A stretch of DNA of 64,000 bases from Allomyces macrogynus ATCC 38327. Lineage: Eukaryota > Blastocladiomycota > Blastocladiomycetes > Blastocladiales > Blastocladiaceae. The notes under the pieces are model-generated. The model searched no databases. It was not told the DNA's origin and was given only the letters and a program-made list of their open reading frames with translations. Positions 9,650-21,297 of the stretch are shown here, piece after piece. Location of the stretch: contig GG745344.1 in assembly GCA_000151295.1 (NCBI GenBank), forward strand, positions 211,019 to 275,018, written 5' to 3'. The translations under genes were made by a program, and so were the position numbers. Numbering within the stretch: the first letter of the stretch is position 1; each line of letters starts with the position of its first letter.

Positions 9650-11652
9650 ATGCCGGCCGTCCACCACATTCTCGCCGTCTCGGCCGCGGCCGTGCTCCTC
9701 GCCCTCGCCACATCAACGCACGCCGTCGAGTTTGCCGCGCCGTCATTTGCCGCGAGCAAGATTTCGCGTGACACGCTCGTCGCGCGTTACGACGATAACC
9801 TCGCGTTCAAGTCTCCCTATGCGAACGTGCCCAAGCTGGCGGTCCCGCTCAGCGCGCACCACAAGGCCAAGCTGCTCAAGCCGGCGCCCCAGCTGGAAGC
9901 GGGCGGTCCCGCCGCCAAGTTTTTGCACGGCGTCGCCTCGGGCGATCCGCTCGAGAATGCCGTGATTATTTTAACGCGCGTCACGCCGACGGCGGCCAAC
10001 GCGCCCGTCACGGTGCAGTACCAGGTCGCGACGGATGCCGGGTTCTCGGCGATCGTCAAGCAGGGCGCTGTCGTCACGTCGGATGATGTTGGCTATTCGG
10101 TTTGTGTTTCGACTTGCTGCAGCTCCGGGTGCACTTATGTGTTGGGTGGACAGAAGCTGACCCTCTCCACCCTGTTTTGGCCCCTTGACGATCATTCGGC
10201 GATCAGGTCAAGGTCGACGTGCAGGGTCTGACCCCCGCGACGACCTACTTCTACCGCTTCACGGTCGACGACCAAGTGTCCACTGTTGGTCGCACCAAGA
10301 CGCTCGTCAGCAACACGGCCGACTTGGCGTCGCTCAACATGGCGGTCGTTTCGTGCTCCAACATGCCGCATGGCTACTTCCACGCCTACGAGGCAATCGC
10401 CAAGCGCAACGACGTCGACTTTGTCCTGGCCTTAGGCGAGTGCGTACCTGGACTCGAAATCGAAGATGGGGCTCACCCCTCGCTCATCGTGACTTTTCGT
10501 AATCCCTAACCCAAATCTGGTCGTAACTGCAAACAGCTACCTCTACGAGTACGATTTGCCGGGCTACAAGCCCGTCGGCGGCGCAATGCCGGCGTCGCGC
10601 AACCCGGTGCCGGCCAAGGTGATCAGCAACATCACCGACTACCGCATGCGGTACGCGCAGTACAAGTCGGACCCGCAGCTGCAGCTCCTGCACGCGCAAA
10701 AGCCCTGGATTGTTGTCTGGGACGACCACGAGTTTGCCGACAACGCGTGGGTCGGCGGTGCGGTCAACCAGGACGACGCGCGCGACGGCCCGTGGGGTCC
10801 GCGCAAGCTTGCGGGCATGCGCGCGTTCCACGAGAATATTCCGATCCGCCCGTCGCAGGCGGTCGGCGACGAGTACCGCGTCTACCGGTCATTCCAGATT
10901 GGCAACTTGGTTGACTTGATTATGCTTGACACGCGCATCGACGGGCGCGCAGAGCAGGCCAAGGGCGATAGAGCGTCGCGCCAGATTATGGGTGCCGCGC
11001 AAGAGCAGTGGCTGCACTCGAGTTTGACTTCCTCCAAGGCCAAGTGGCGCATTCTCGGGAACCAGGTCATGTTTGCGACGCTGCCCGAAAAGGTACACGC
11101 TCAGCTCACTCACCAGTGCTTCAGTCGGGTGGAAAAGGTCGACCATCGACTAACGATTGCAAAACCGGCGCGTAGCTCTTTGCCTGGGAGCTCCCGATCA
11201 CGGCCGACGCATGGGTCGGGTACCCGAAGCCGCGGCAGGCGCTGCTCGACCTGCTCGCCAAGAACAAGATCAGCAACACGGTCATGCTCACGGGCGACTT
11301 CCACGGTTCCGTCGCGTCGGATATCCCCGCTGACGGGTCCGGCAAGGTCAAGGCCAATGCGCCGGCAGTCATGACCGAATTTGTGGGGCCCTCAATCACG
11401 TCGGCGTCCCCCGCGCAGGACTCGGCCATCTTGAACGGGCTCGCCAAGCCGGTCCTGGGGCTCGCTAACCCGTCGGCCAAGTTCATTGACTTGTATCGCC
11501 ACGGGTACATGTTTGTGGCCGTCACGCCTGCCAAGGTGCGCGTCGAGTACACGTATGTCAAGAGCGTCAAGACGCTCGATGGCGGCGCGACGGCGGTCGC
11601 CGCGGTGCTCGAGACGGCGAGCGGGTCGAACCGGATCACGACGGTGCAGTAG
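9650..11652 (+). CDS. secreted PhoD-like metallophosphatase 1
   Basis: Predicted extracellular phosphomonoesterase or phosphodiesterase of the PhoD family, which uses a Fe-Ca centre and scavenges phosphate. Four exons (9650-10099, 10207-10439, 10537-11092, 11176-11652) give 571 residues in perfect phase. A signal peptide covers about residues 1-24 (ends near THA). The N-terminal PhoD domain begins FLHGVASGDPL. Active-site motifs are intact: VVSC (Cys ligand), LALGDYLYEY (split by intron 2, with Asp and Tyr ligands), WDDHEFADN and LTGDFHGS. Introns of 107, 97 and 83 nt occupy the same positions in the two PhoD genes at 56-61 kb, showing common descent. The downstream paralogue starts only 438 nt after this stop, in tandem. 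The ends after GNRIT show no GPI signal. Confidence 0.93.
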
Positions 11653-12090
11653 AGCAGGTAACGCGATGGTGTAATAGCGGGGGTTGGTGCTGCTTCGCAG
11701 TTTGCTTCATACCAATACATTTAGAGCAAAATTTTCCTTCGCTCATGATCTTCGCTTGCTTCTCCACCCATGAGCGCTCCACGCTCCACGTTTCGGCCAC
11801 AACAGGGCTTTTGGCGAGCACTAAGGATGAACGTCAGGCTCAGCACAACCTTCTGTGGGACAAACGTGAGTTTGGCCTGACCGCGTCCGCACAGCTTGCG
11901 TCTCTGTTGTCAGTCTGCTTCGGCCAGCTCAAGCCCAACTGTTCGCGCACCAGCGCCGCCGCGCTCGACGACAGCAACACAAGAAACGATTGAAGCAACT
12001 TGTCGCATTTTGCTCGCTCTGGGCGCTCCGTCCTCGAGGGGCCGACTGACCGGCCATCAATCATCAACTGCAAATCGAACGGGAAAAGCA
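11653..12090. other. short intergenic between tandem PhoD genes
   Basis: 438 nt between two tandem plus-strand PhoD genes. No gene was seen. No TATA-like box like those of the other PhoD genes was found here. Confidence 0.45.
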
Positions 12091-14023
12091 ATGACTGCAC
12101 GAACCAACGATGACGGCGTCGCGTGCATGGCATCATCGAGCGCTACAAGCACCTTGGCCAAGAGCTCTATTGACGATGCGACCGCCGAACGTCGCAGCAA
12201 GACGCTGCGGCGACGCAGCAGCCTGTTTGTCGACAACCCACCAACATGGACCCGCTTGTTAGCTCTCTTCGTGACCATGTCGCTGTGCGTCGGCGTCGTC
12301 GTCTACATGTATTACGGCGCCATGATGTCGGGCCATGTCGGCGATAACTACGGGCCCCACCCGTCGTTCCGGCCATTGCGTGGCGATTTCGGCAAAGCGG
12401 TCCGGACAGCGTCGTTTCGGCATGGCGTTGCATCCGGAGGTGCGCATTTTTGCCGAAACGGTTGGGTTGCATGAACAATCAATGAATCTCATGGTGCCTC
12501 ATTGCAAACAGACCCGCTCGCGCGTTCCGTGATTCTCTGGACCAAGATCACGCCCGACGTCGAGACCGACCTGCTCACGCCGCTCTCCATCAAGTGGGAG
12601 GTGAGCGTGCACCCGGCGTTCGACGTGGTCATCAAGTCTGGGACCGTGGCCGTCAGTTCCTCGACCGACTGGACCGTCAAGGTCGACGTGTCGGGCCTGC
12701 AGCCGTTGACGAGCTACTATTACCGGTTTGTCGTCGCTGGGTCCATGTCGCCGATTGGAAAGACGCGCACGTTGCCGGAACCGGGTGCCGACGTGGACGA
12801 AGTCACGTTTGCCGTCGTCTCGGGCGCAAACATGCAAAAAGGCTACTTCCACGTCTACCGACGCGTCGCGGAGCGCACCGATGTGGACGTGGTCTTGGCG
12901 CTCGGCAACTTGCTGCACGAAAAGGGGCCAAAAGGTGCGCCCGCATCTGGCCGTCCCGCGCCTGTTGTTTACATACTCACCTAACGCTGTGGTTGCATTT
13001 ATAGATGCCAACGGCCCGCTCGCGTCCGATCGCGTCCCGTCTCCGCGGCACGACCTTGTGCAGCTCGACGACTACCGTTGCCGGTACGCGCAGTACGCAT
13101 CCGACGCCGACATGATGCACCTGCGCGCCGCCCACGCCATGGTGAGTCTCTGGGACGACCACGAATTCTCTGGCCGCGCCTTCAGCGGCGGCGCGCGCGC
13201 ACACCATCCGCTCCTGCACGGCGACTGGTCGGCACGCAAGTATGCGGCCGCTCGCGCGTGGCATGAGTACACGGCGACGCGCGCGGCCAACAAAGTGGAA
13301 AAGGGCCTCTACGAGATTTACCGCACGTTCCAGATTGGCCAGTTGGTGGACCTGGTGCTCATGGACACGCGGATTGAAGGCCGCGAACAGCCGGGGGCGC
13401 CGGGCGCGAAACTCGTCACGGATCGGCAGCTGCAGTGGGTCTCCACCAAGCTGCGCAAGTCCAAGGCGCACTGGCGCGTGCTCGCGAACCAGGTCATGGT
13501 CGCGCCCGTCGTCGACGTGCTGTTCAAGCAGGCGGGGGCCGCCGCACACGCATGGGTCGGGTACCCGGCCACGCGCGACGCTGTTCTCGCCACTGCCGCT
13601 CGCAGGCCGAACACGGTCATGCTCTCGGGCGACTACCAAGGGTCGGTCGCGTCGGAAATCGCGATGGGGAACCGGACGGCCGCAATCGAGTTTGCGGGTC
13701 CGCCCGTCACGGCGCGCACGCCGGCGTTGCGGTCGATGGCGCGCAACAAGGCCGGGATCGAGCTCGTGCGGCACGTCAACCATGGCGCCAAGTGGATTGA
13801 CTTGGCAAGGCACGGGTACATTCTCGTCAAGGTCACGAAGCAGCGGATTCGCGCCGAGTACTGGTACGTCGAGGATGTCGTCAAGAAGGAGGGCGGCGCT
13901 GAGTCGCTGGGCGCCGTCTTGGAAGTCGAGTCGGGGTCGTCGGAGCTCAAGCTAGTGTATCCGAGCGTGCCGCCATGGTCGGACCTGGTTGCTGTTGACG
14001 GTGACGACCCCACGACTGCGTAA
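12091..14023 (+). CDS. membrane-anchored PhoD-like protein, active site altered
   Basis: A 596-residue PhoD homologue in three exons (12091-12439, 12512-12934, 13005-14023), joined in phase. Instead of a cleavable signal it has a basic cytoplasmic stretch (RRSKTLRRR) followed by one transmembrane helix at about residues 55-77, so a type II membrane protein is likely. The fold is kept: FRHGVASGDPL, VILWTKITP, WDDHEF, HAWVGYP. The metal site is not. VVSC is VVSG, the GDY(L/I)YE motif is GNLLHE, the Asn after WDDHEFAD is missing, and GDFHGS is GDYQGS. In the PhoD family these Cys, Asp, Tyr and His positions bind iron and calcium or act in catalysis, so this is probably a pseudoenzyme. Introns differ in position from the other three genes, so it is an older paralogue. 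Confidence 0.88.
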
Positions 14024-14309
14024 GAGATCACGCCGTGAAACCGTTTCTTGCTTGCGTAAGTGCTTGCTGTTGCTGTATATACCATTGTCGTGTCGTTTCA
14101 TGCCGCTCCATGTGGTCTCGGAGCGACCCCGAGCTGTATTTTTTTGCATGTGTTGTCCAACGGGAAAAGTGTGCTGCCGCGAGGTGTGAAAGGACGATAC
14201 AGTTTTTGCACTCCTGAACGCAGCCGCCTTGCCATTTGCGCTGTCCAACGCTTCGGCATGCTCTCCACCCTTCAAGTAGCATGCGCGGTGGTATATATAA
14301 ATTCACTAA

Positions 14310-15506
14310 TCACCCCATCTGTCCCGGCGCCGCGGTAACGCTCACCTTCGTGCTGGGCCCCATCCTGAGCCACTGCTGAATGCTCGAGTCCTTTGTCGAG
14401 GCCACGACCACAAACTCGAGCCCTTGGCGGTGCTCCCACGCGGCCAGCTCGCCCAACTTGACCGTGCGCCACGAATCGTTGCCTTGGTCGCCTGACAGCT
14501 TAGTGACAAACAAGTTCACGTCCTCGAGCGACGTTGTGGACGAGACTTCCCTGCGACCCGGCCTCGGCGTTGTGGTGCGCAACATGCCATGGTCGAGCTG
14601 ATTCTGCCGATCAAAGTGGCGCACGATCACGTTCGACCCATCCGGCACATACGCGGCCACGACGGTCCCTTGCTGGTTGCGCACGAGCACGGCCTCGAAC
14701 CCGCCGGCGTTACGCACCCAGGTATCCGATTTCGACGACGCGAGCGTGCACCAGTCGCCAGTGTTGCGCGCGCTGGCGGTCACGTAGACATCGACGGGGC
14801 CGTCCGTCGCATTCACGACGGTAATCGCAGCTGGGTCCAGGTTGTTCTTGGCATACTCGATCGGGTCAAGCCCACGAAACAAGATCTCGTCGCCCAGCGC
14901 GGCAAACACGCCCCGGCGCACGACGTCGCCCGCCGGCGTCTTGAACTGCGCCTTGACCTTTTCCCAGCCATTACGGATCACACCGGTATCCTAGGTTCCC
15001 TTGACCGGATACCACTTGTCGGACCCGTCATTGATCGTGTAATCCGTCATGGCGACCTAAATCTTGGCATTGGTCGTGTTCACGATAGTCATTGTCTTGG
15101 ACGTGTCATAGCCGAGACGCTTGTACCCTTGGTCGCAGACGCGCAGTGCCTCGCACCGCGTGCGGTGCCGATCGTCGGCGTGGATCGTGACCTGCGACCC
15201 GACAGGCACGCACGCGCCGGCCTGCTGCCCGTTCTGCTTGACAATCACCGACTCCCACTCACCGAGCCTGCGTGCCCACTTGTCGGACGCGTTGGCGGCG
15301 AGCGTATACCAGTCGTCTGAACCGCCCGAGTCCTTGGACTTGCGCACGTCGAGCGGCGCGCCCGTGCCGTTAACAATGACAATTTGGTCGAGCTGGTCAA
15401 TGTCGAGCGACTGGACGGTGATGGCGTCCTGCGCGCCAATGATTCCGCCGGCGCAGTGGGCCAGGGCGTCGGAGGCGGCGCACGAGTGCAGGTCGACGGT
15501 CGCCAT
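14310..15506 (-). pseudogene. four-repeat WY-PG-SDTW family protein with two in-frame TAG codons
   Basis: This belongs to the same unnamed family as the intact gene at 37164-38360. Four beta-rich repeats of about 85 residues can be read in one frame, each with a core of VxNxT...WYxL...SDxW...VLV(R/K)...YVP. The frame is open from 15506 to 14310 except for TAG at 15059-15057 and TAG at 14993-14991, 22 codons apart, both in repeat 2. By alignment the first replaces the Gln of VQV and the second replaces the Ser of GASDTW. No frameshift accompanies them, and the sequence between and beyond is still family-like. It is most simply a young pseudogene, or two shorter proteins (149 and 223 residues). 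Stop readthrough is a less likely alternative. Confidence 0.7.
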
Positions 15507-15979
15507 GGTTCAGGCTCACGTTCGATGCAGATAAGGAGAGGGAGATGGAGAGCGAACGGAACTATCATCCTTTGGCGCGAGCGACGTTTAGCGCATCAAG
15601 CCGGCTACCTGACCATGGCCCATGTTGTACCCATAAGAATGGAGAATGGCAGAGTGCCACCAGGATCAAATGTGGAAAGACTTGCCAGGATGGGCAAGGA
15701 TGGGTCAAATGGCGGGCAATCACGAATTAATCATTTGCAGGCTTGGTTTGCCCATCATCGCTGCGTTCAAACAATTGTTTGCCTATTGCGTTGGCAACAA
15801 CCTTTCGTCCACGGGCAGGGTGGAGAGCATCAGGCTTCGCACAAGGTCCACGGACGTTGAACTAATGGCGGAGGGCAGTAACTCTCACCTGATCAGCCTT
15901 GAGAGACGCTCGCGAATCCCGTACTTTCAGTCCACCCGGTTCACCAGCACGATTCCCCATTTGTATTTCCTCCTCTGCT
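15507..15979. other. intergenic between two minus-strand genes
   Basis: About 470 nt with no gene seen. It should hold the promoter of the four-repeat gene copy and the 3' flank of the RasGEF-like gene. Confidence 0.4.
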
Positions 15980-18900
15980 CTAGTCTCTCTCCCCCTCCTC
16001 CTCCACCCTCTCCTCCACCCTCTCCTCCACCGCCAGTCCACTCACTGCCGCCTCCAGCGCGCCCACCGACATCGGCGAATTCGGGACCAACACATCGCCC
16101 AATCCAAACACCGCGTCCGCGTCCCATGCCGTTCCACGCGGCGTATCACTCGCATGATCCGACTCGGCCGACGTGCCCGCATGAGACGCCAACCCCGCCG
16201 CACCCGCCGCACCCGCCGCCGTTGGCGACGCCGCGAGATGCTTGCGCGACGCACTGCTCGCACCGAGCAAGTGCGCGACCGAGCCTGACAACGACTTGAG
16301 CAACCCGCCACCGCCGCCGTTGCCGGCACTCCCGCGCCGTGGACTCCCGCTCGCGGTGATGGCGGTGATGAATGCATCGAGGTCGTCGGGGGTCAAGAGA
16401 CGCACATCCCGCGCCCATGCAGTGTGCGCGTCAAACGCGCGCATGGTGGAGAGGTACGCGACGGTTTCCGCGGACGCGGGGGCCGCGACGGATGATGGGG
16501 ACGGAGTGGATGCGGATGTGGCGGCCGACGCGGCAGAGGCGGCGGTCAGGAGCGGATGGTACACGTCCATCCAGGGGTCGGCGGCGTCGGGCGTGGTCGA
16601 GTCGGTGACGAGGTGCATCGCGACGAGCATGTGGATGGCTAGGAAGTGCGGGAAAGGGGTGGAGAAGGGTCAGCAGGTCGGGTCTAATGGGAAGGTGGGA
16701 GAGGAAGGCACAACGGATGCGAACCCACCCACACAGGGGATCGGCGCGTGCGTGCTGCCGTTGCTGCTGCTGTCGACGGGGTCCTGCAGTGCGTCAAAGT
16801 AGTTGGAGTACCGGCCGGCCGCGTCGATCAGGCCCAGGATCTCGCGCGCCATATTGATGTACTTGGCCGACATGCCCTACGCCATCGACAATATCCGGCC
16901 GTCAGCAAACGTACGGCTGGCCAGCAGCAAAATACCGTGACATACCTCCCAGACGGCCCGTTGGAACATGCACCACGGGTGCACCGCCGCGGCCCCTACC
17001 ACCGCGGCCCCGTTCCAGTCCCCCCGCTCGCGCAGCGCCGTCGCGAGTTTCAGAATCAGTTTGAGCGCCGCAGTCCGTCGGCGCGTTGTTGGTGCGCCCT
17101 CGAGCACCGACATCGCCCAATGGAATAGGCCCGTCGAGAGCTGCAAGTACTCGCGAATCGGCGCCATGAGCGCGTGCGACGGCGTGAGCCGCTCCTTCTG
17201 CCCTCGCACAAACGCATCGATGGCCGGCACACTAAGTGCCCCGACCGCGGCACGGTCGCATCGCGCGATCACGTCGGCCGCGTGCGCAACGTCGCCTGTG
17301 TCGACAAAATGTGCGAGAACATGCGTTTTCGCGCCGCTGGGAGGGGATTTGGTCGGCGACAACGACGGCGGTGCCGTCGCGGGCCGCGACAAGTTCCGTA
17401 GTCGGCCAATCAGCGTCGACTGCCGCTTCAGCTGCAAGAGCGCCGTGAGCCCGCACCCGACGCGGTGACAGGTCCCGTCGTCGGCGTGCGCGCCGTCCAC
17501 GAGCGACTCGAGATGGTCGGCAAACTTTGTCAAAAACGGCACGGCGTGGTCGAGGACGAGGTCATCGTAGAGGTGGTTTATCCAGGCACGCAGGATGCGC
17601 TCAATGTTGCGCCGCACGACGGTCTGCAGTTGCCGGTTGGCCGTGGGCGGGTCGAGGAACGCTGTCGTGAGCGTGCGCAGCAGGACGGGCGGCGCGAGGT
17701 ACGCGCGGTGCGTGAGGAGCAGGCGCATGATCTGGTCGTCGGTCAGGTCCTGGTGTGTGCGAGTGCGGAGTGGGAATGATGGTTTGGCCAGGCCGGAGGG
17801 GGATGGTGGGGGCGCGGCGCCGTTGACGAGCAGGTCGGCCAGGTGGGCGGTCACGGATGCTGTCGTCGATACGTCGTCGTCGTCGTCGCGGTTTGGGGAG
17901 AGGAGAGCACGGTCCAAGTCGATTGTCAGGGCCTCAACGTCTTCCATGGATGGAGGCACGGGTGCTGCTGTTGCTGCCGAAGCGGCGGGCGATGCGGGCG
18001 GGACTTCGAGGCGCGCGCGGGCTGTGCACAATGCATCACGCAGCGCCTTCGATGGCGGGCCGAGAAAACAGTGTGTGAATCCATCGTCGGCTTCTGGCGC
18101 CGGATGGGCGTCGGGATCAATGGTCGATGGCGGTGGTGCACCCGGAAACGGGTCCTTGAGCTCGGCGAGCACATTTGCATACCATTCGACAAAGTCGGCG
18201 CGTTCTGTCATTACCAGGACCGTGAGCCAGCAACTAAACAATCCGGTGGTGTCCAAAATGCAAGCGCCGTACCTTCGCTCGTGAGCTCGAGCCGCGACGC
18301 GCGCGTGTCGGTCGACCCAAGGCTGCGCTCGCTGCCATCGCGCCGGGGCGACCTCAGCGAGAGCAGGTTCCCGAGACTGCCTGACGCGCCGGACCCGCGC
18401 ATCAGCAGCCGCGACGGCGATGAGGACCGTGGAGAAGGGCCTCCGTGCGAGCTACCGTTGGCTTCGGTACCAGCGCTGCTCATGATACTGACCGAAGATC
18501 CGGCCCACGCCGGTGGGCTTCGTGGTCCCGACGATCGGGGAGTGCGGAACGACGCGACCGAAGAGGCGGTGCTCCCGCTCGAAAGGAGCCGCGAGCGCAA
18601 TGTGCCGGCCGGGACCGACGATACAGTGCCTGCGGGTGCTGGTAGCGAGACAGGTGCGGCGTGCCGCACCGGGTCACGAAAGCTGGCGCTGGCGAGGTTG
18701 CTGACGGAATCGGCGGCAGCAAACGACACGCGGTGACTGGGCGAGGTGGTCGTGGGTTGGGGATGGTCTGCTTGGACGACGTTGGTGCAGACTGGTGGCG
18801 GACGCTGATCATGACGGCGCGAGATGCTTGGTGATGACGGTGTGGCAACAGCAGGCGCTGGCGGGGTGGGTGCAGTCAGTGGCCTACTGGTGACGTCGGG

Positions 18901-18990
18901 CGTGGTTGGCGGGGAGACCATGTTGCAGTGCGGCCGGGGGAGCGGCGTCGTTGCGCGCGTCGAGGCCAAGGGGTGCAAGGAGTGAAGCAA
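15980..18990 (-). CDS. RasGEF-like guanine nucleotide exchange factor
   Basis: A probable exchange factor for a Ras-type GTPase. Four exons: 18273 upstream to the start, 18204-16946, 16876-16735 and 16638-15980. From the Met at 18921 this gives 902 residues in phase; a Met at 18990 adds 23. The N-terminus is Ser/Pro/Thr-rich. A REM (RasGEF_N) module follows (THQDLTDDQIMRLLLTHRAY...), as does a catalytic-domain-like region with FHWAMSVLEG, a series of Arg/Lys helices and HPWCMFQRAVWE. Exon 3 carries AREILGLID...RYSNYFDAL, matching the end of the domain where NYxxYRxAL is usual. The canonical catalytic end (PCIPFLGxYL) is weak here (PIPSIHMLV), followed by a low-complexity tail with CCT repeats at the 3' end. 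The first intron acceptor is ACAG at 18205. Confidence 0.7.
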
Positions 18991-19607
18991 GGGGCTGCGC
19001 GCGCGCAGTGCGGCAGCGTGAGGAGCGGCAGCGACGCGTGTCTGTCAGCAAGGGGCGATCAGAGGGCCACCTTACGTCAGGCTGTGGGTGCGACATCCAG
19101 CAAAGCCCGCATCGACAGGCAGGGGCTGCCAGGAAACTCGTGGCAGGGACAGCATGGCGCCCATGGCAGGGACGTCATGGACCAATCTGGGGCAGGGGAA
19201 TCTGGGGCTTGGCGGCTGCTTGGCGATTCGCCTTGTTCATTCTTTCACCAAGTTGCGTTGGCCTTGGCACGCATGCGCCGCTGGGCCTTCTGCCAGTGCC
19301 TTCCACCACCGCTCCCACCACCGCGCTTCCAGCTGTCCAGCGCACCGTCGCCAGCGCTGCAGCGCACCCAACCCGCGCTCCACAACTGGGCGCACTTGCT
19401 CGGCACATCCTGCTGCTGCGTGCCGCGCTCCATCCGTGCGACTCACCATCAACGACCCCGCGACGCCGCTTGCACCTCGGCCAACCTCAAGACTCCACGC
19501 GCGAGCACTCGACCGGCTCCCTCGTCCCTCCACACGCACTCCGGCGCCGCGGCTCGCTCGTCTCCACGCTCCCCACCTATCAGCTCCCCACCTATCAGCT
19601 CGCCATC
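18991..19607. promoter_or_regulatory. divergent intergenic region
   Basis: About 600 nt between the RasGEF-like start (-) and the zincin start (+). No gene is supported, although the zincin frame is open far upstream. A 15-bp direct repeat lies next to the zincin ATG. Confidence 0.4.
19569..19598 (+). repeat. 15-bp direct repeat, two copies
   Basis: CTCCCCACCTATCAG occurs twice back to back, ending 9 nt before the zincin ATG at 19608. It lies in the presumed 5' leader and has no known function. Confidence 0.85.
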
Positions 19608-21297
19608 ATGACCCGCCCACGATCAATCAGCACGAGGCAATGCCAGCCCGCAACGTCAACTTCGCCGCTGGCTGCGCCCCGCTCTCTCACCGCTGGTGCC
19701 GCTGCCGCACTGCTCGCCACTGCCGCCGTGCTGGTCCTGCTCCCGCTGGCTGCGCATGCACGCCCGCTCATCAACGCGCCCATTGTGTCGTCGACGGGCG
19801 CCATTACCACGGCGCACCCTTCCGACCCGCGCGCGCTACGCTATCTCAACGACGTGTCGGTCGGGTCGGCTTTTCAAATCAAGTTTACGTGCGATGCGAC
19901 CGACCAGGCCTTTTGCCGCAACGCCGAATCCGCCTTGCAGCGTGCCGCGCAGCGCATCGCGTCGGTCTTCAAGTTCCGCCGCACCATGACCGTCTCGGTT
20001 GCCATGTTTTTGCCCTGCGAAACGTCGACGCCTGACCCAGAATCGTGCGACGAGTACTCGACGCTCGGGTTTGCGCTGCCCACGACGCGCATTCCCGTCA
20101 TTCACAAGGACGACGGCGTCACTTACATGTACCCGACGTCGTTGCTCAAGCAGCTCGACCTCGCAGGCGTTGCCGAGGGCCAGGTGCCGTGGCCCGAACA
20201 CGACATTCTCGCGCGCTTCAACTCGCTGCGCAACTGGTGGTTCTCCACGTCGGGCACCAACATGAACTCGACGCAACGCGACTTGGAATTTGTCGCGACG
20301 CACGAGCTCTACCACGGCCTCGGGTTTGGCGACGATTTGGGTGCGTTGACCACTTCTTGCTCCAGCAAAGGCTGCTTCTAGACTCGCTGCCTGCCGCTGC
20401 AATCCCATTATCTTGACCGCATTTGCTCACCTCCCCCCCTTGCCGAATCTAGCCATGTCCAACCAGTTTGACCAAAAGTCGCCTGAGCTGCTGCCCTACT
20501 ACAACAGCTTTGCGCCCGAAACGCAGCCGCCGCCCTCGGCCACGGTCAACACCATGCCCTACAACGGCAACGTCTTCTTCCGGTTCGCTGAGCCCTCGAT
20601 TTGGAACCGGTTCACCTACCTTGCCGACCGGCCCGTGCTCGACTACTACAAGGTGCTCAACGACACGTTCAACGCCCTCGTCCAGGCCAAGTCCCCGGCT
20701 TTGCAAACCGTGAACGTGGCCGAGACCAAGGCGGTCGCCTACTCGCCCGCAAGCGTCATTTCGGCCCTGCAGCGCAACGAAAAAGCCGGGACTATCATGG
20801 AAGCCCTGCACGCCTACGGCACGACCGCCAACAAGCTCGTGTTCAAGACGGGCGCGTGGCCCTCTGGAACGACGCTCACGTCCAACCTCGTACTCGAGTC
20901 GTCGCTCGACCCGTTCATGGACGGGTCCTCGCTCGCACACACGACCATCACCGCCAACGTGACGAGTGAGTTCCTCATGGTCTATGCGACCGCCGTGCGG
21001 TCGTTCAAGACGGCCATTGACGCGACCAAGGCCCCCGTGTCTGGGATCGGGCCCATCACCAAGGACGTGCTGCTGGCCATGGGGTACACGTCGGCCGACG
21101 CCCAGGGGTTCACGTCGCGCAAGGACGTGGCCGATATTGATCCGCGCGCGTTGCGCGCGCCGGGCACCTCGTCGACGGGCGACGGGACCAACTCGACGAT
21201 GACCAAAAAGTCGGCGGCTGCTGCTACGGTGATGGGAACTCCGGTAATGAGCGCCGTGGGCGCGCTCGCGGCGGCGCTTGCGGCGGCTTGGATTTAG
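19608..21297 (+). CDS. secreted zincin metalloprotease, probable GPI anchor
   Basis: A predicted extracellular zinc peptidase of 525 residues in two exons (19608-20340, 20453-21297; 112-nt intron, GTGCGT...TAG, phase kept). A hydrophobic signal (about residues 30-50, ending AAHA) is followed by the mature protein. The catalytic motif is HELYHGLGFGD, fitting HExxHxxGxxD: two His ligands, a catalytic Glu and Asp as the third zinc ligand. This variant is known in snapalysin-like clans. The intron lies immediately after the motif. The C-terminal half has N-glycosylation-type sites, and the protein ends in Ser/Thr/Ala followed by a hydrophobic tail (AVGALAAALAAAWI), as in GPI-anchored cell-wall proteins. 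Family membership beyond 'zincin' and the substrate are unknown. Paired Cys residues (FTCDAT, AFCRN, PCETS, SCDEY) suggest disulfides. Confidence 0.82.
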
